In this document: positions 50,823 to 59,514 of the stretch, piece by piece
Layout: each line of letters starts with the position of its first letter
Numbering within the stretch: position 1 is the first letter of the stretch
From: CAWFZT01 sp963820415
GTDB taxonomy: Bacteria > Chloroflexota > Anaerolineae > Anaerolineales > Anaerolineaceae
Direction of reading: 5' to 3'
NCBI GenBank assembly: GCA_963820415.1
Contig: CAWFZT010000008.1
Location: 248,001 to 312,000, forward strand
DNA length: 64,000 nucleotides
Position numbers and translations under genes: made by a program
The notes under the pieces: generated by a model
What the model was told of the DNA's origin: nothing
The model's input: the letters and a program-made list of their open reading frames with translations, nothing else
Databases searched by the model: none

Positions 50823-51167
50823 TCGCCTCAACTTTTTTCGCCGTCGTAATTTTTGTTTCCGCTCGGCCAACTCATCTTTTTTAGCCTTAACTATGGCTGG
50901 ATCCAGCTCCACCAGCTCCTGGTGCTGGTGGAGCAGTTGGCCATATTTATGCAGGGCAGCCTGGTTTTGAGGATCGATCGCCAGGGCGTGCTGCAGGCAG
51001 TCGGAGACCTCGTTTAAATCGTCGACCACCTCCGCCAGCAGCAGCCAGGCCTGTTCATTATTTGGTTCGTTGATAATTAGCTCATCCAGCAGCCTTCTGG
51101 CGGCGAGTTTATCCCCGCGGCCGGCCGCTGCCCTGGCCTGGGCATATAAAGATGGGCTATTATCCAT
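50820..51167 (-). CDS. Short TPR-like protein with basic tail
   Basis: 115 residues: MDNSPSLYAQARAAAGRGDK, LAARRLLDELIINEPNNEQA, WLLLAEVVDDLNEVSDCLQH and ALAIDPQNQAAL are two TPR-like units (W-LLAEV, ALAIDPxN-AA), then a lysine/arginine-rich tail (KKDELAERKQKLRRRKKLRR). GGGGAGGT precedes the ATG. The following gene is a paralog and its start overlaps this stop. Proteins of this type often scaffold or assist protein-protein contact; the specific role is unknown. Confidence 0.68.
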   Translation of the reverse strand: MDNSPSLYAQARAAAGRGDKLAARRLLDELIINEPNNEQAWLLLAEVVDDLNEVSDCLQHALAIDPQNQAALHKYGQLLHQHQELVELDPAIVKAKKDELAERKQKLRRRKKLRR

Positions 51168-51212
51168 AGCACCTCCCCGTTCTTGCTGTTCAGCCTGGGG
51201 TCAGTTCGATTC

Positions 51213-52217
51213 CTACGTCTGGTGGTCGTAGCGGTAGCCTTCGATGACCGCCTGCAGCCGCTCGCCCTTGAAGTAGCGCGCCACGTTGCGCAGGGCAAAC
51301 CAGCCCAGGTCGGCGTAATGGTCGAGGGTCGGGCCGGCGATGTGTGGGGTGAGGAAAACGTTGGGCAGGCTGCGCAGGGGTGAATTGGGCGGCAGGGGTT
51401 CCTCGATAAACACGTCCAGCCCGAGGGTGAGCTTGCCCTCCTGGGCCAGGCGGGTCAGGGCGGACTGGTCGAGGACGGCCCCGCGCCCACAGTTGACCAG
51501 GATGCCGTCTTCGGGGATGAGGCGTAATAAGCGCTCGTCGACCACTCCTTCGGTCTCGGGGATGAGCGGGGCAAACTCTACCAGGATCTGGTTACCGGAG
51601 AACAGCTCTTCCAGGGTATTGCAGCGGGTAACGTGCAGGTTGGCCAGCAACTCGTCCGGGTCGCCGGGGGCGTAGGCCGCAAGCTGGCAGCCGAACGGTT
51701 CGAGCAGCCTGACCAGGGCGCGGGCGTTGAAGCCGAAACCGTGCAAGCCAACTCTGCGCCCATACAGGCTGCGCGGCGGGTGGGTCGCCGGTTGGCTCCA
51801 GCCGCCCTGGGTGTGCAGGCTGATCTGGTAGTGGGCGGCCTGGCGCAGGCAGGCCAGGATTTGCAGCAGGCAGTGCTCGGCTACAATCCGGGCGGTGGCG
51901 CCGTTGTAGTTGGTCACGGTCAGCCCGCCCTCGATCAGCGAGCGGGGCACCAGGCGCCGGATGGTGCCCATCAGGTGACAAATATAATTCAGGCCGGGCG
52001 CCTGTTGGCGCAGTCCGGCGGGCAGCGGCGGCGTGTCCCAGCCGGTGACCAGCACGGCCGCGCTGGTGCGGTTGATCTCGGAGATCAGGTACTCGACGCC
52101 GGGTTGGGGATCGACGCGCAGCAGGTTGAAATCCCAGACGGCCTCCTGCAGGCAGGGCGTCAGGAAATGCTCGAAGTAGTAGGCGGAGGTGCAGACGATG
52201 ACGGTGGGACGGGACAT
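51213..52217 (-). CDS. D-2-hydroxyacid dehydrogenase family protein
   Basis: 334 residues of the NAD-dependent D-isomer 2-hydroxyacid dehydrogenase family. Rossmann motif GLHGFGFNARALVRLLEPFG (GxGxxx), substrate-side NYNGATARIVAEHCL, LVNCGRGAVLDQSALTRL and the C-terminal IEEPLPPNSPLRSLPNVF, then LTPHIAG with the catalytic His. ATG 52217 follows AAGGAG; an upstream in-frame start at 52265 is less likely. Substrate unknown. It appears monocistronic. Confidence 0.87.
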   Translation of the reverse strand: MSRPTVIVCTSAYYFEHFLTPCLQEAVWDFNLLRVDPQPGVEYLISEINRTSAAVLVTGWDTPPLPAGLRQQAPGLNYICHLMGTIRRLVPRSLIEGGLTVTNYNGATARIVAEHCLLQILACLRQAAHYQISLHTQGGWSQPATHPPRSLYGRRVGLHGFGFNARALVRLLEPFGCQLAAYAPGDPDELLANLHVTRCNTLEELFSGNQILVEFAPLIPETEGVVDERLLRLIPEDGILVNCGRGAVLDQSALTRLAQEGKLTLGLDVFIEEPLPPNSPLRSLPNVFLTPHIAGPTLDHYADLGWFALRNVARYFKGERLQAVIEGYRYDHQT

Positions 52218-52768
52218 GGGGACTCCTTTTTGGTTAAGAATAACGAAAAGGGACGCCCTTGTCAATTGGGATTTTGTATGTGCTGTTGTTCAGCGAATAT
52301 GACACCCCCGACCTGTTCAGCAAAATGTCACCTTATTAACATACAGGTGACCCTCACGATGAAAGAACAGCACAAATTGAAAATGGGGGTTGATTACGCA
52401 TCAGGAAAAGTGGTTTCGAATAAATCAATCGCTGCGGCAGCATGAACGGATCCTTCTTCGACCCTGCGGCTGATGGAGACTTTATTGTCACCACAAGGCA
52501 CAAAGTTTGCAACGTTCTTTAGACCACATCCATCGTGGTTCATCAGGTATGTGAAAACCTGACTGAAAGGGTCTGGGCTCAAAGAAGAAGAAAAAAGAGC
52601 TGCGAAATAGACTAGGGAAACAACGCTCTGTGGGAGTCCGACGTCACAGTTTAATTACAGAAGTATCAATCGAATAATTATCTAATATTTCGTTATAGGT
52701 TTACGAATAAAGCCTGACTTTCGGAGTCCAAAAAATAATAAAGTCGCCAGAAATAGGGAGCAAATAAT
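52218..52768. other. Long intergenic region, possible element remnant
   Basis: 551 bases with no convincing gene. Inverted TGACA...TGTCA pieces flank GACCTGTTCAGCAAAA at about 52301-52330. A 28-codon plus-strand frame at 52360 (MKEQHKLKMGVDYASGKVVS) and a 62-codon minus-strand frame at 52394-52582 overlap each other; neither matches a family I know. The right part turns AT-rich towards the GGDEF-EAL gene. Confidence 0.4.
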
Positions 52769-55189
52769 TTGATAAAAACCTATTCAAAAAAATACCCAAA
52801 ATTATTTTGGTTAACCGTTGTTGTTGTCTTACTACCATTTATTTTCATTGGATTAACAGAATTCGTCAAAAACGAATCTTCACGTACGGTTATTTCCGAT
52901 CTATATTCTCCTTCGTACAACCTCATCGCGACAATTACATTGGTTATTGCAGCGAAAGCATCGAGCAGAATATCCAAACGCCTTTCGTTGGGTTGGGGCA
53001 TATTAGCAATTGCACATTTATCCTTTACTTTAGGAGATATTATCTGGGCCGTCCTGGAATTAGGCCTAAAAAAATCACCATTTCCTTCGATTGCAAATGG
53101 AGCTTATTTATTATTCTATCCGCTCTATTTTATTGGAATAACAATCCTGCCGTACAAACGATTAAGAACAGTCGAGTGGCTGAAAAGAAGCTTGGATATA
53201 TGTATTGTGATGATCGCAGCAATTTTGGTTTTTTGGATTTTCTTAATTGGCCCTATTATTGGATCGGGTAATACAACCTCCTTCCTGGAAAAAAGTCTCT
53301 CCGCAGCCTATCCTGTTGGTGATCTGATTTTACTTTTTGGACTGCTGGTGATTATTTATTACAGGTCGGAAAAATTTATACTGGGATCGATTTGGATTTT
53401 GGCATTGGGTTTGTTAGCAATGATTGTTACCGACAGCATATTTAGCTACCAATCTATTTTGGGTATTTATAAAAACGGTAATTTTCTCGATTTGGGTTGG
53501 GTCATAGCAAAAGCACTCACAGCTCTTGCCGGTATTTACCAGGCTATCGCTTGCCAAACATTTAAAGAAGAGGATACATTACCATTAAAAAGTGTGATTA
53601 TCCGTGAAAAAATCTCTCAGGTCCTGGCGTATCTGCCGTATTTTTGGGTAGTGGGTGCTTATTTATTGTTACAAACAAATCACAATTCCGAGTTCCCCAT
53701 AAATTCATCTATATTGTTTATTGGCGTTGGTTGCGTTATTGGGTTTGTAATTCTACGGCAGATCTTTGCTCTGAGTGAAATAAACCTTCTTCTTTCAAGA
53801 TTAAAGAAATCATTAGATGAAAGAAATCTACAGTCTGCAGAACTGAATAAAACAAACCAGGATTTACAGCAAGAAATCACAAAGCGAAAGAACGTCGAGG
53901 AACAATTATTACATGATGCGCTGCACGATGGATTAACCGGCCTGGCAAATCGGGTTTTATTTATGGATAGATTAGGACATGCCATTGAAGTTGCCAAACG
54001 CGAACCAGAATTTCATTATTCGGTTCTTTTATTGGACATAGATAATTTTAAAAATATTAATGATAGCCTGGGCCATATTGCAGGAGATCAAATACTTATC
54101 GAAATTGCCCAAAGATTAAAGAACTGCATTCGATCAATTGATACCGTTGCCAGATTTGGGGGTGATGAATTCGTTATTCTTCTGGAACACACCGTCAACA
54201 ATAATAATGCAATCCTTGGAGCAGATCGAATTTTATTTGAGATTCAATCCCCCTTTATCCAGAAAGGCAAAGAAGTCATAATTACCTGCAGTATTGGAAT
54301 TGTCGAGGGAGATTCAGAATACACCAATTCAGAGGACATTTTACGGGATGTTGATATTGCATTGTATAAGGCAAAAGGGATGGGAAAAGCCCGATACGAG
54401 ATATTTACGGTCGATATGAGGGATTCGGCGATGTCTATTTTAGAAATAGAAAGTGACCTTCGCCTCGCAGTTACAAATTCCGAATTTTTTCTTACTTACC
54501 AACCTCTCTATTCGTTAGAGAAGAATAATATCATCGGGATGGAAGCTCTTATCCGCTGGCGTCATCCTTCTCACGGATTAATAATGCCGACCGAATTTAT
54601 CCATATTGCCGAGGAATCAGGATCAATTATCCAGATTGGTGACTGGGTGCTGCGTGTAGCTTGCTCCCAATTAAAAAAATGGCATACAGAATATCCTGAA
54701 TTGGATTATCTTTCCATGAATATTAATATTTCCGGAAAACAAGTTATCCAAATGGATTTTGTGGATAAAGTAAAAGAAATATTACGCGCTACCGGCGTTA
54801 ATCCGAAAAAATTGAAATTGGAAATCACCGAAAATGCTTTTATTGCCAGTCAGAATTTAGTTAATCAAACACTATCAGATCTTCGGAAAATGGGAATTGA
54901 TTTTGTCATTGACGATTTTGGCACTGGTTATTCGTCCCTGGCTTATCTTAAAAATTTTTCGGTGAAAACAATAAAAATTGATAAAAGTTTTATCGACGAA
55001 ATAGTCGATGGTGATAAGGGTTATGAAATCATCAAAACCATCATTCTTATGACTCAAGGAATTGGCATCGATACAGTTGCCGAAGGTATAGAAAATATCG
55101 ACCAATTACAAAAATTAAGAGCGCTTAATTGCATATATGGACAAGGGTTCTATTTTTCGGAGCCAATTGAAGCGAGACTTCTTCGATAA
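52769..55189 (+). CDS. Membrane GGDEF-EAL cyclic-di-GMP protein, AT-rich
   Basis: 806 residues. About eight N-terminal membrane helices (from WLTVVVVLLPFIFIGLTEFV), a coiled-coil linker (LKKSLDERNLQSAELNKTNQ), a GGDEF domain with RFGGDEF near residue 464 (intact active site, so a cyclase is possible), and an EAL domain starting MEALIRWRHP (Glu592) with NINISGKQ, LEITENAF, DDFGTGYSSLAYL and KIDKSFI, VAEGIE. The phosphodiesterase residues look intact, so it may be bifunctional. Codon use and AT content differ sharply from neighbours, indicating transfer. Start is TTG 52769. Confidence 0.92.
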   Translation: MIKTYSKKYPKLFWLTVVVVLLPFIFIGLTEFVKNESSRTVISDLYSPSYNLIATITLVIAAKASSRISKRLSLGWGILAIAHLSFTLGDIIWAVLELGLKKSPFPSIANGAYLLFYPLYFIGITILPYKRLRTVEWLKRSLDICIVMIAAILVFWIFLIGPIIGSGNTTSFLEKSLSAAYPVGDLILLFGLLVIIYYRSEKFILGSIWILALGLLAMIVTDSIFSYQSILGIYKNGNFLDLGWVIAKALTALAGIYQAIACQTFKEEDTLPLKSVIIREKISQVLAYLPYFWVVGAYLLLQTNHNSEFPINSSILFIGVGCVIGFVILRQIFALSEINLLLSRLKKSLDERNLQSAELNKTNQDLQQEITKRKNVEEQLLHDALHDGLTGLANRVLFMDRLGHAIEVAKREPEFHYSVLLLDIDNFKNINDSLGHIAGDQILIEIAQRLKNCIRSIDTVARFGGDEFVILLEHTVNNNNAILGADRILFEIQSPFIQKGKEVIITCSIGIVEGDSEYTNSEDILRDVDIALYKAKGMGKARYEIFTVDMRDSAMSILEIESDLRLAVTNSEFFLTYQPLYSLEKNNIIGMEALIRWRHPSHGLIMPTEFIHIAEESGSIIQIGDWVLRVACSQLKKWHTEYPELDYLSMNINISGKQVIQMDFVDKVKEILRATGVNPKKLKLEITENAFIASQNLVNQTLSDLRKMGIDFVIDDFGTGYSSLAYLKNFSVKTIKIDKSFIDEIVDGDKGYEIIKTIILMTQGIGIDTVAEGIENIDQLQKLRALNCIYGQGFYFSEPIEARLLR

Positions 55190-55293
55190 AATCCTTAGTA
55201 ATCAAGTAGATATGACCGTCCCATAATTAAGTTGAAATTTTCCAATGCTGAAATCAGCCGGTCTGGCCAGATTTATGTCCTTCAAAGGTATGC

Positions 55294-55299
55294 TACAAT
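55294..55299 (+). promoter_or_regulatory. Extended -10 TGC-TACAAT for a leaderless start
   Basis: TGC directly before TACAAT (55291-55299) gives an extended -10; six bases separate it from the ATG at 55306. Confidence 0.55.
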
Positions 55300-55305
55300 T
55301 TTAAT

Positions 55306-55980
55306 ATGGGCAGACCTGCCTGGCTGAAAGAAAAACGCCGTTTGGCCGTAGAGCGCATGGATACGCTTTATGCCCCCATTTACGACGAGCAGTGGGGCGC
55401 CATTATAACCCCACTCCACCAGGAGTGGTACCAACGCTTCCTGGACCTTTGCCCACCCGGGGCGCTCATCCTGGACGCGGGCGGCGGGACAGGGAAATAC
55501 TGGCTGGCCATTTTTGCCAGCGGGCGCCAGGTATTGGGCATCGACCAATCCTGGGGGATGCTGTCACGCGCCCAGGCAAAGTACCCCCAGGCGCGCATCG
55601 AGAAAGTGGGTCTGCAGGAAATGCGCTACCAGGCAGCTTTCGACGGCGCCTCCTGCATGGATGCCATGGAGCTGGTCTTCCCGGAAGACTGGCTGCCGGT
55701 GCTGGTTAATTTTTATCGGGCGCTCAAACCGGGGAGCTATTTCTACTTTACCGTCGAACTGGCAGCCGAGCCGGATATCGCCCATGCCTTTGAGGCAGCC
55801 CGCCAAATGGGCTATCCGGTGGTGTACGGCGAATGGGCTCCCGAGGGCAGGTATCATTATTACCCCAGAATCGAGCAGGTCAAAGAGTGGCTGGAGCAAG
55901 TGCGCTTTAGCATGGTAGACGAAACCGCCGATGAAGAGTATCATCATTCATTGTGCAAAGATACTAAGAAAAACCTTTAA
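55306..55980 (+). CDS. Class I SAM-dependent methyltransferase
   Basis: 224 residues. SAM-binding motif I is LILDAGGGTGKYWLAIFASG followed by VLGIDQSWGMLSRA, with ARIEKVGLQEMRYQAAFDGA and the post-loop ALKPGSYFYFTVELA. The 40-residue lead (MGRPAWLKEKRRLAVERMDT) and the tail (RIEQVKEWLEQVRFSMVDE) are as in methyltransferase type-11 relatives. Substrate unknown. Leaderless-type promoter directly upstream. The stop overlaps an ACCACAAAGG inverted repeat. Confidence 0.85.
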   Translation: MGRPAWLKEKRRLAVERMDTLYAPIYDEQWGAIITPLHQEWYQRFLDLCPPGALILDAGGGTGKYWLAIFASGRQVLGIDQSWGMLSRAQAKYPQARIEKVGLQEMRYQAAFDGASCMDAMELVFPEDWLPVLVNFYRALKPGSYFYFTVELAAEPDIAHAFEAARQMGYPVVYGEWAPEGRYHYYPRIEQVKEWLEQVRFSMVDETADEEYHHSLCKDTKKNL

Positions 55981-56017
55981 CCACAAAGGAAGAGCGTAGT
56001 GTACTTTGTGGTTAAAT
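55978..56017. repeat. Inverted repeat TTTAACCACAAAG / CTTTGTGGTTAAA
   Basis: Perfect 13-bp arms: TTTAACCACAAAG at 55977-55989 and CTTTGTGGTTAAA at about 56004-56016. It begins in the methyltransferase stop codon. A related ACCATAAAGGCACAAAGAAA tract is at 56863-56890. Confidence 0.7.
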
Positions 56018-56057
56018 TCTTCGCAGTCATTCTATCAGTTCGTATTTCGGAAGAAGC

Positions 56058-56912
56058 ATGCCTGAAACCAATATCCAGTTCTCCGTTTTTACCAAGCCCT
56101 GGCGCTTGCCGCTGCCCGAGCTGGCTGCCCAGGTCAAAGCCTGGGGCTTCGACGGGGTCGAGCTGCCCGTGCGCCCCGGCTACCAGGTGCCGCCCGAAAA
56201 TGTGAGGCGCGGCCTGCCTGAGGCGGTGCGCATCCTGGGCGAGCATGGGCTCAAGATCTTCAGTGTAGCGGGCCCTACGGACGAAGCCACCATCGCCGCC
56301 TGCGCTGAGCAGGGTGTGCCGCTCATCCGCATCATGGCAGACCTCGGCAGCCGGGGTTACCTGGAGGGCGAAGACGCTTTGCGCCGGGATTTTGACCGTA
56401 TTCTGCCGTTGCTGGAAAAGTACGGGGTCAAAGTGGGCGTGCAAAACCATTACGGGCGCATGGTTTGCCATGCCCTGGGCCTGCGCCACCTGCTGCGCGG
56501 CTATGATCCGCAGCGCATCGGAGCGGTGTGGGACGCCGCCCACAATGCCCTGCAGGGCGAGGAGCCCGAGCTGGCCCTGGACATCCTCTGGCAGGTGCTG
56601 CTGATGGTCAACCTGAAGAACGCCTTCTGGCAGCGTACCAACCCCCTGGAAGCCGGGCCGGCCCTGTGGGCGCCCTGGTGGACCAGCGGGCGGCAGGGGT
56701 TGGCCTCGTGGCCGCGCGTGGCAGCCGAGCTGAAGCGCCGCCGCTACTCCGGGGTGGTGTGCCTGACAGCCGAGTACAGCGAGGAGAAGGAAGTCAACCG
56801 GCTGATCGGTGAGGATATCGTCTACGCCCGGGAACTCTTTCAAATTGGTTTGAAAGAGCTCACCATAAAGGCACAAAGAAAACAAAGAGGAGAAGAAAGA
56901 TCCTTTAGGTAA
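56058..56912 (+). CDS. Xylose-isomerase-like TIM-barrel protein
   Basis: 284 residues of the AP endonuclease-2/sugar phosphate isomerase-epimerase superfamily. N-term NIQFSVFTKPWRLPLPELAA, VKAWGFDGVELPVRPG, then VGVQNHYGRMVCHALGLRHL (Asn-His metal area), AVWDAAHNALQGEEPELALD and late VVCLTAEYSEEKEVN (Glu). These are the usual metal-ligand neighbourhoods. The last 15 residues (IKAQRKQRGEERSFR) are encoded by the ACCATAAAGG dispersed repeat, so the natural C-terminus is probably altered. Substrate unknown. Confidence 0.8.
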   Translation: MPETNIQFSVFTKPWRLPLPELAAQVKAWGFDGVELPVRPGYQVPPENVRRGLPEAVRILGEHGLKIFSVAGPTDEATIAACAEQGVPLIRIMADLGSRGYLEGEDALRRDFDRILPLLEKYGVKVGVQNHYGRMVCHALGLRHLLRGYDPQRIGAVWDAAHNALQGEEPELALDILWQVLLMVNLKNAFWQRTNPLEAGPALWAPWWTSGRQGLASWPRVAAELKRRRYSGVVCLTAEYSEEKEVNRLIGEDIVYARELFQIGLKELTIKAQRKQRGEERSFR

Positions 56913-56948
56913 ACCCATGTGTGGTGAATTTTTTTTCAGGAGGTTGGT

Positions 56949-57695
56949 ATGAATTTAGCGGAGATATATCGGCAGTTCCCGCGCTCGCAGAAATACGACA
57001 TGGGCTGGATAGTGGAAGACCAGATGGGTCCGAATGTGGTCTGGCTGGCCGAGGCGCTCATGCAGGTGATGGAGCTCAAGCCAGGCATGCGCGTGCTGGA
57101 TATGGGCTGCGGCAAGGCGGTCAGCTCGATCTTTTTGGCCAAGGAGTTCGGCGTGCAGGTGTGGGCAACCGACCTATGGATCGAAGCGGGTGATAACTGG
57201 AAGCGCGTGCAGAAAGCCGGGCTGGAGGGGCAGGTCTTCCCGGTGCACGCTGAAGCGCACAGCCTGCCCTTCGCCGACAGCTTTTTCGACGCGGCGGTCA
57301 GCTTCGACGCCTACCATTACTTCGGCACGGACGACCTGTACCTGGGTAATTACTACCGCAAGCTGATCAAACCGGGCGGGCGCTTCGGCATGGTCGTGCC
57401 GGGGTTGGTGCACGAGCTGGACCGAGGTGGCGTGCCGGCTGACCTGAGACCCTACTGGGAGTGGGATTTCTGCAGCTTCCACAGCCCGCAGTGGTGGCAG
57501 AGTCACTGGGAGAAAACCCCCGGGGTGACCGTCGTGCACGCTGACCTGGTACCGGACGGCTGGCAGCACTGGCAGTTCTGGCACGAGTACAGCAAGGAGC
57601 ACGGCGGGCGGCACAGCGACGAAGAGGCCACCCTGCTGCGCCTGGACGCCGGGCAGACGCTGGGTTTTGCGCGTCTGGCAGCGGTGAATGGATAA
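56949..57695 (+). CDS. SAM-dependent methyltransferase, type 11
   Basis: 248 residues. Motif I is MRVLDMGCGKAVSSIFLAKE, then VQVWATDLWIEAGDNWKRVQ, LPFADSFFDAAVSFDAYHYF and LIKPGGRFGMVVPGL. The N-terminal helix region (MNLAEIYRQFPRSQKYDMGW) and the aromatic-rich tail PYWEWDFCSFHSPQWWQSHW suit small-molecule methyltransferases. AGGAGG lies five bases before the ATG, a strong start. It follows the isomerase-like gene by 36 bases, so both are probably co-transcribed. Confidence 0.87.
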   Translation: MNLAEIYRQFPRSQKYDMGWIVEDQMGPNVVWLAEALMQVMELKPGMRVLDMGCGKAVSSIFLAKEFGVQVWATDLWIEAGDNWKRVQKAGLEGQVFPVHAEAHSLPFADSFFDAAVSFDAYHYFGTDDLYLGNYYRKLIKPGGRFGMVVPGLVHELDRGGVPADLRPYWEWDFCSFHSPQWWQSHWEKTPGVTVVHADLVPDGWQHWQFWHEYSKEHGGRHSDEEATLLRLDAGQTLGFARLAAVNG

Positions 57696-57701
57696 TATTA
57701 C

Positions 57702-57790
57702 TTTCGCAAGGGAAAGCTGAATTCGATCACCTTGTGAAGGGTCTAGGGTGAGAGGTCCTCTCTTTCCAGAAACTTTCGCAAGGGAAGGCT
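57702..57790. repeat. Direct repeat ACTTTCGCAAGGGAA
   Basis: ACTTTCGCAAGGGAA(A/G)GCTG occurs at about 57701 and again at about 57772, with a palindromic GAGAGGTCCTCTC between. It lies in the gap between the methyltransferase and nuclease genes. Confidence 0.55.
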
Positions 57791-57882
57791 GGTCACATTG
57801 AAGGTCGATTGTCGTTCGAGCCCTTAGCCAGGAATCGGTATATAATCATTAAAACGTTCCAAAAAGAGGGAGGAAGAATAAA

Positions 57883-58527
57883 ATGACTGTAAAACAGCGC
57901 ATTTTTGCTTATTTGCAATCCCACCCAGAGGGGGTTGACGACGCAGTCCTCACCAGGGTCCTGGGTATAAAGTATCATGCCCAAACTAATGAACGCTGCC
58001 GAGAACTGCAAAATGAAGGTCTGGTGATAAGACGCCGGGTGGATGGCATCATTCGCAATTTCGTAACGGGGAAAAGTATTGCCCCAGCTACGGATGAACC
58101 TGTCGTGGTTCCAAAAGGCACCCCATATAAAGAGCTGTGGATTTGGGAGGGGAATATACAAAAGCAGGTCATCCAGCATTTAAAAACCTATAACTTTCAA
58201 ATCCTCTCGGAAGCTGATACAGAGAGCCATCAGCAGGGCATTGATATCATGGCGGAGAAAAACGGAAAACAGCTTTGGGTGTCAGTCAAAGGCTATCCCA
58301 GAGGAACAGAGAAGACGAACCCATCATCCCAAGCCAAAGTGTGGTTCGACGCTGTGATTTTTGACATGATTGAGTATCGTGGGCGCGACGAAAGTATTTC
58401 TTTAGCTGTGGCCTTACCGGATTTCCCCCGCTACCATGCTCTGGCAAAGCAAATTTCCTGGTTCAAGCCGGTGGCGAGATACAATTATTTTTGGGTCAGA
58501 GAAAATGGCGAAGTGGTTGTGGAATAG
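57883..58527 (+). CDS. Winged-helix plus PD-(D/E)xK-like nuclease protein
   Basis: 214 residues. Residues 1-60 are a winged helix (LQSHPEGVDDAVLTRVLGIK, RCRELQNEGLVIRRRV). Residues 85-205 resemble a restriction-endonuclease-like core: QQGIDIMAEKNGKQLWVSVK. Asp121 is the first acidic residue, and the E-x-K strand is S-V-K (Ser134, Lys136), so the usual Glu is replaced. The later SSQAKVWFDAVIFDMIEYRG resembles the helix after the active site in Mrr- and SfsA-like folds. TATATAAT near 57839 and AGGGAGGAAG give promoter and ribosome site. Stand-alone; target unknown. Confidence 0.65.
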   Translation: MTVKQRIFAYLQSHPEGVDDAVLTRVLGIKYHAQTNERCRELQNEGLVIRRRVDGIIRNFVTGKSIAPATDEPVVVPKGTPYKELWIWEGNIQKQVIQHLKTYNFQILSEADTESHQQGIDIMAEKNGKQLWVSVKGYPRGTEKTNPSSQAKVWFDAVIFDMIEYRGRDESISLAVALPDFPRYHALAKQISWFKPVARYNYFWVRENGEVVVE

Positions 58528-58587
58528 ATCCAGCTTGAGATAAAGGCAGCCCCAGAGACCGAAAACCAGTAAGGAGCCAGCCTGAAC

Positions 58588-59301
58588 ATGTTCGACGTGA
58601 TCGCCTTCGATGCGGACGATACCCTATGGCACACCGAGCGCCTGTACGTCAACGCCCAAAATAAGTTTGCCCAACTGCTGGCGGCTTACCACCCGGCCGA
58701 GTGGGTCAACCAGCGCCTGTCCCAGACCGAGGCGCGCAATATTGAGCATTTTGGCTATGGCATCAAATCTTTTGCCCTGTCGATGATAGAGACCGCCGTG
58801 GAGCTCACCGAGGGGCGCATTTCCGGGCGGGATATCCAGGCCCTCGTCGATCTGGCCAAGACCATGCTCAATGCCCCGATCGAGCTGCTCCCTTACGTCA
58901 AGGCAACCATCCCTGTCTTGTCCGCCTGCTATCACCTGACGGTGATCAGCAAGGGCGACCTGCTCGACCAGGAGACCAAAATTAGCCGTTCGGGCCTGGG
59001 GGATTATTTTCAGGCAGTCGAAATTGTCAGTGAGAAGGACCGCCAGAGCTACCAACGCCTGCTCAAGCGCCATTCGATTGAGCCGAGCCGTTTTTTGATG
59101 GTGGGCAATTCGCTGCGCTCGGACATCCTACCGGTGCTGGAATTGGGCGGAACCGCCGTGTATATCCCCTATGAAACCGAATGGCTGCACGAGGCTGGCG
59201 CAGCGCCGCCGCAGGGCCAGCCCGGTTATTACACCATCCAGCACATCGGCCAGTTACCGGCTTTACTGGAACGGATCCATAGCAGCCAGGGCAGGCAATA
59301 G
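58588..59301 (+). CDS. HAD-superfamily hydrolase
   Basis: 237 residues. Motif I VIAFDADDTLWHTERLYVNA, motif II LTVISKGDLLDQE, motif III around EKDRQSYQRLLKRHSIEPSR (Lys in SEKD) and motif IV MVGNSLRSDILPVLELGG. The large helical insert after motif I makes it a subfamily IA phosphatase, probably cytoplasmic, substrate unknown. AAGGAG precedes the ATG with good spacing. An ICMT fragment follows immediately. Confidence 0.87.
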   Translation: MFDVIAFDADDTLWHTERLYVNAQNKFAQLLAAYHPAEWVNQRLSQTEARNIEHFGYGIKSFALSMIETAVELTEGRISGRDIQALVDLAKTMLNAPIELLPYVKATIPVLSACYHLTVISKGDLLDQETKISRSGLGDYFQAVEIVSEKDRQSYQRLLKRHSIEPSRFLMVGNSLRSDILPVLELGGTAVYIPYETEWLHEAGAAPPQGQPGYYTIQHIGQLPALLERIHSSQGRQ

Positions 59302-59398
59302 TCAGCGGAATTTTATCCGCTTCGAGGAGCGCTTGCTGGCGGCGAAGTTTGGCGAGCAGTGGCTGGAGTACATGAAAAGGACCCGGCGCTGGATTTGA
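59302..59398 (+). pseudogene. C-terminal fragment of an ICMT-like methyltransferase
   Basis: The frame ending in the stop at 59396-59398 reads FIRFEERLLAAKFGEQWLEY, MKRTRRWI, the same ending as the complete gene at 33194 (ERFGEAWTEYKKRTKFLIP). The front of the protein is absent, so this is a remnant. Confidence 0.6.
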
Positions 59399-59514
59399 GC
59401 AGGAAAGAACCGGGAGGGAAGGGCTGGCAAGGATTGCTCAGTAGAGGGTGGAACCCCCGCCAGCAGCCAAGTTTGGCGCCGGGTGTGGAGCAAAGGTTTA
59501 GCGGATGAGGGCGC

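Noticed and set aside
52360..52582. Transposase remnant
   Set aside because: Two short overlapping frames on opposite strands, neither with a DDE or HTH pattern I can name.
55977..56918. 313-codon minus-strand frame opposite the TIM-barrel gene
   Set aside because: Shadow; the plus strand has the conserved metal-site segments.
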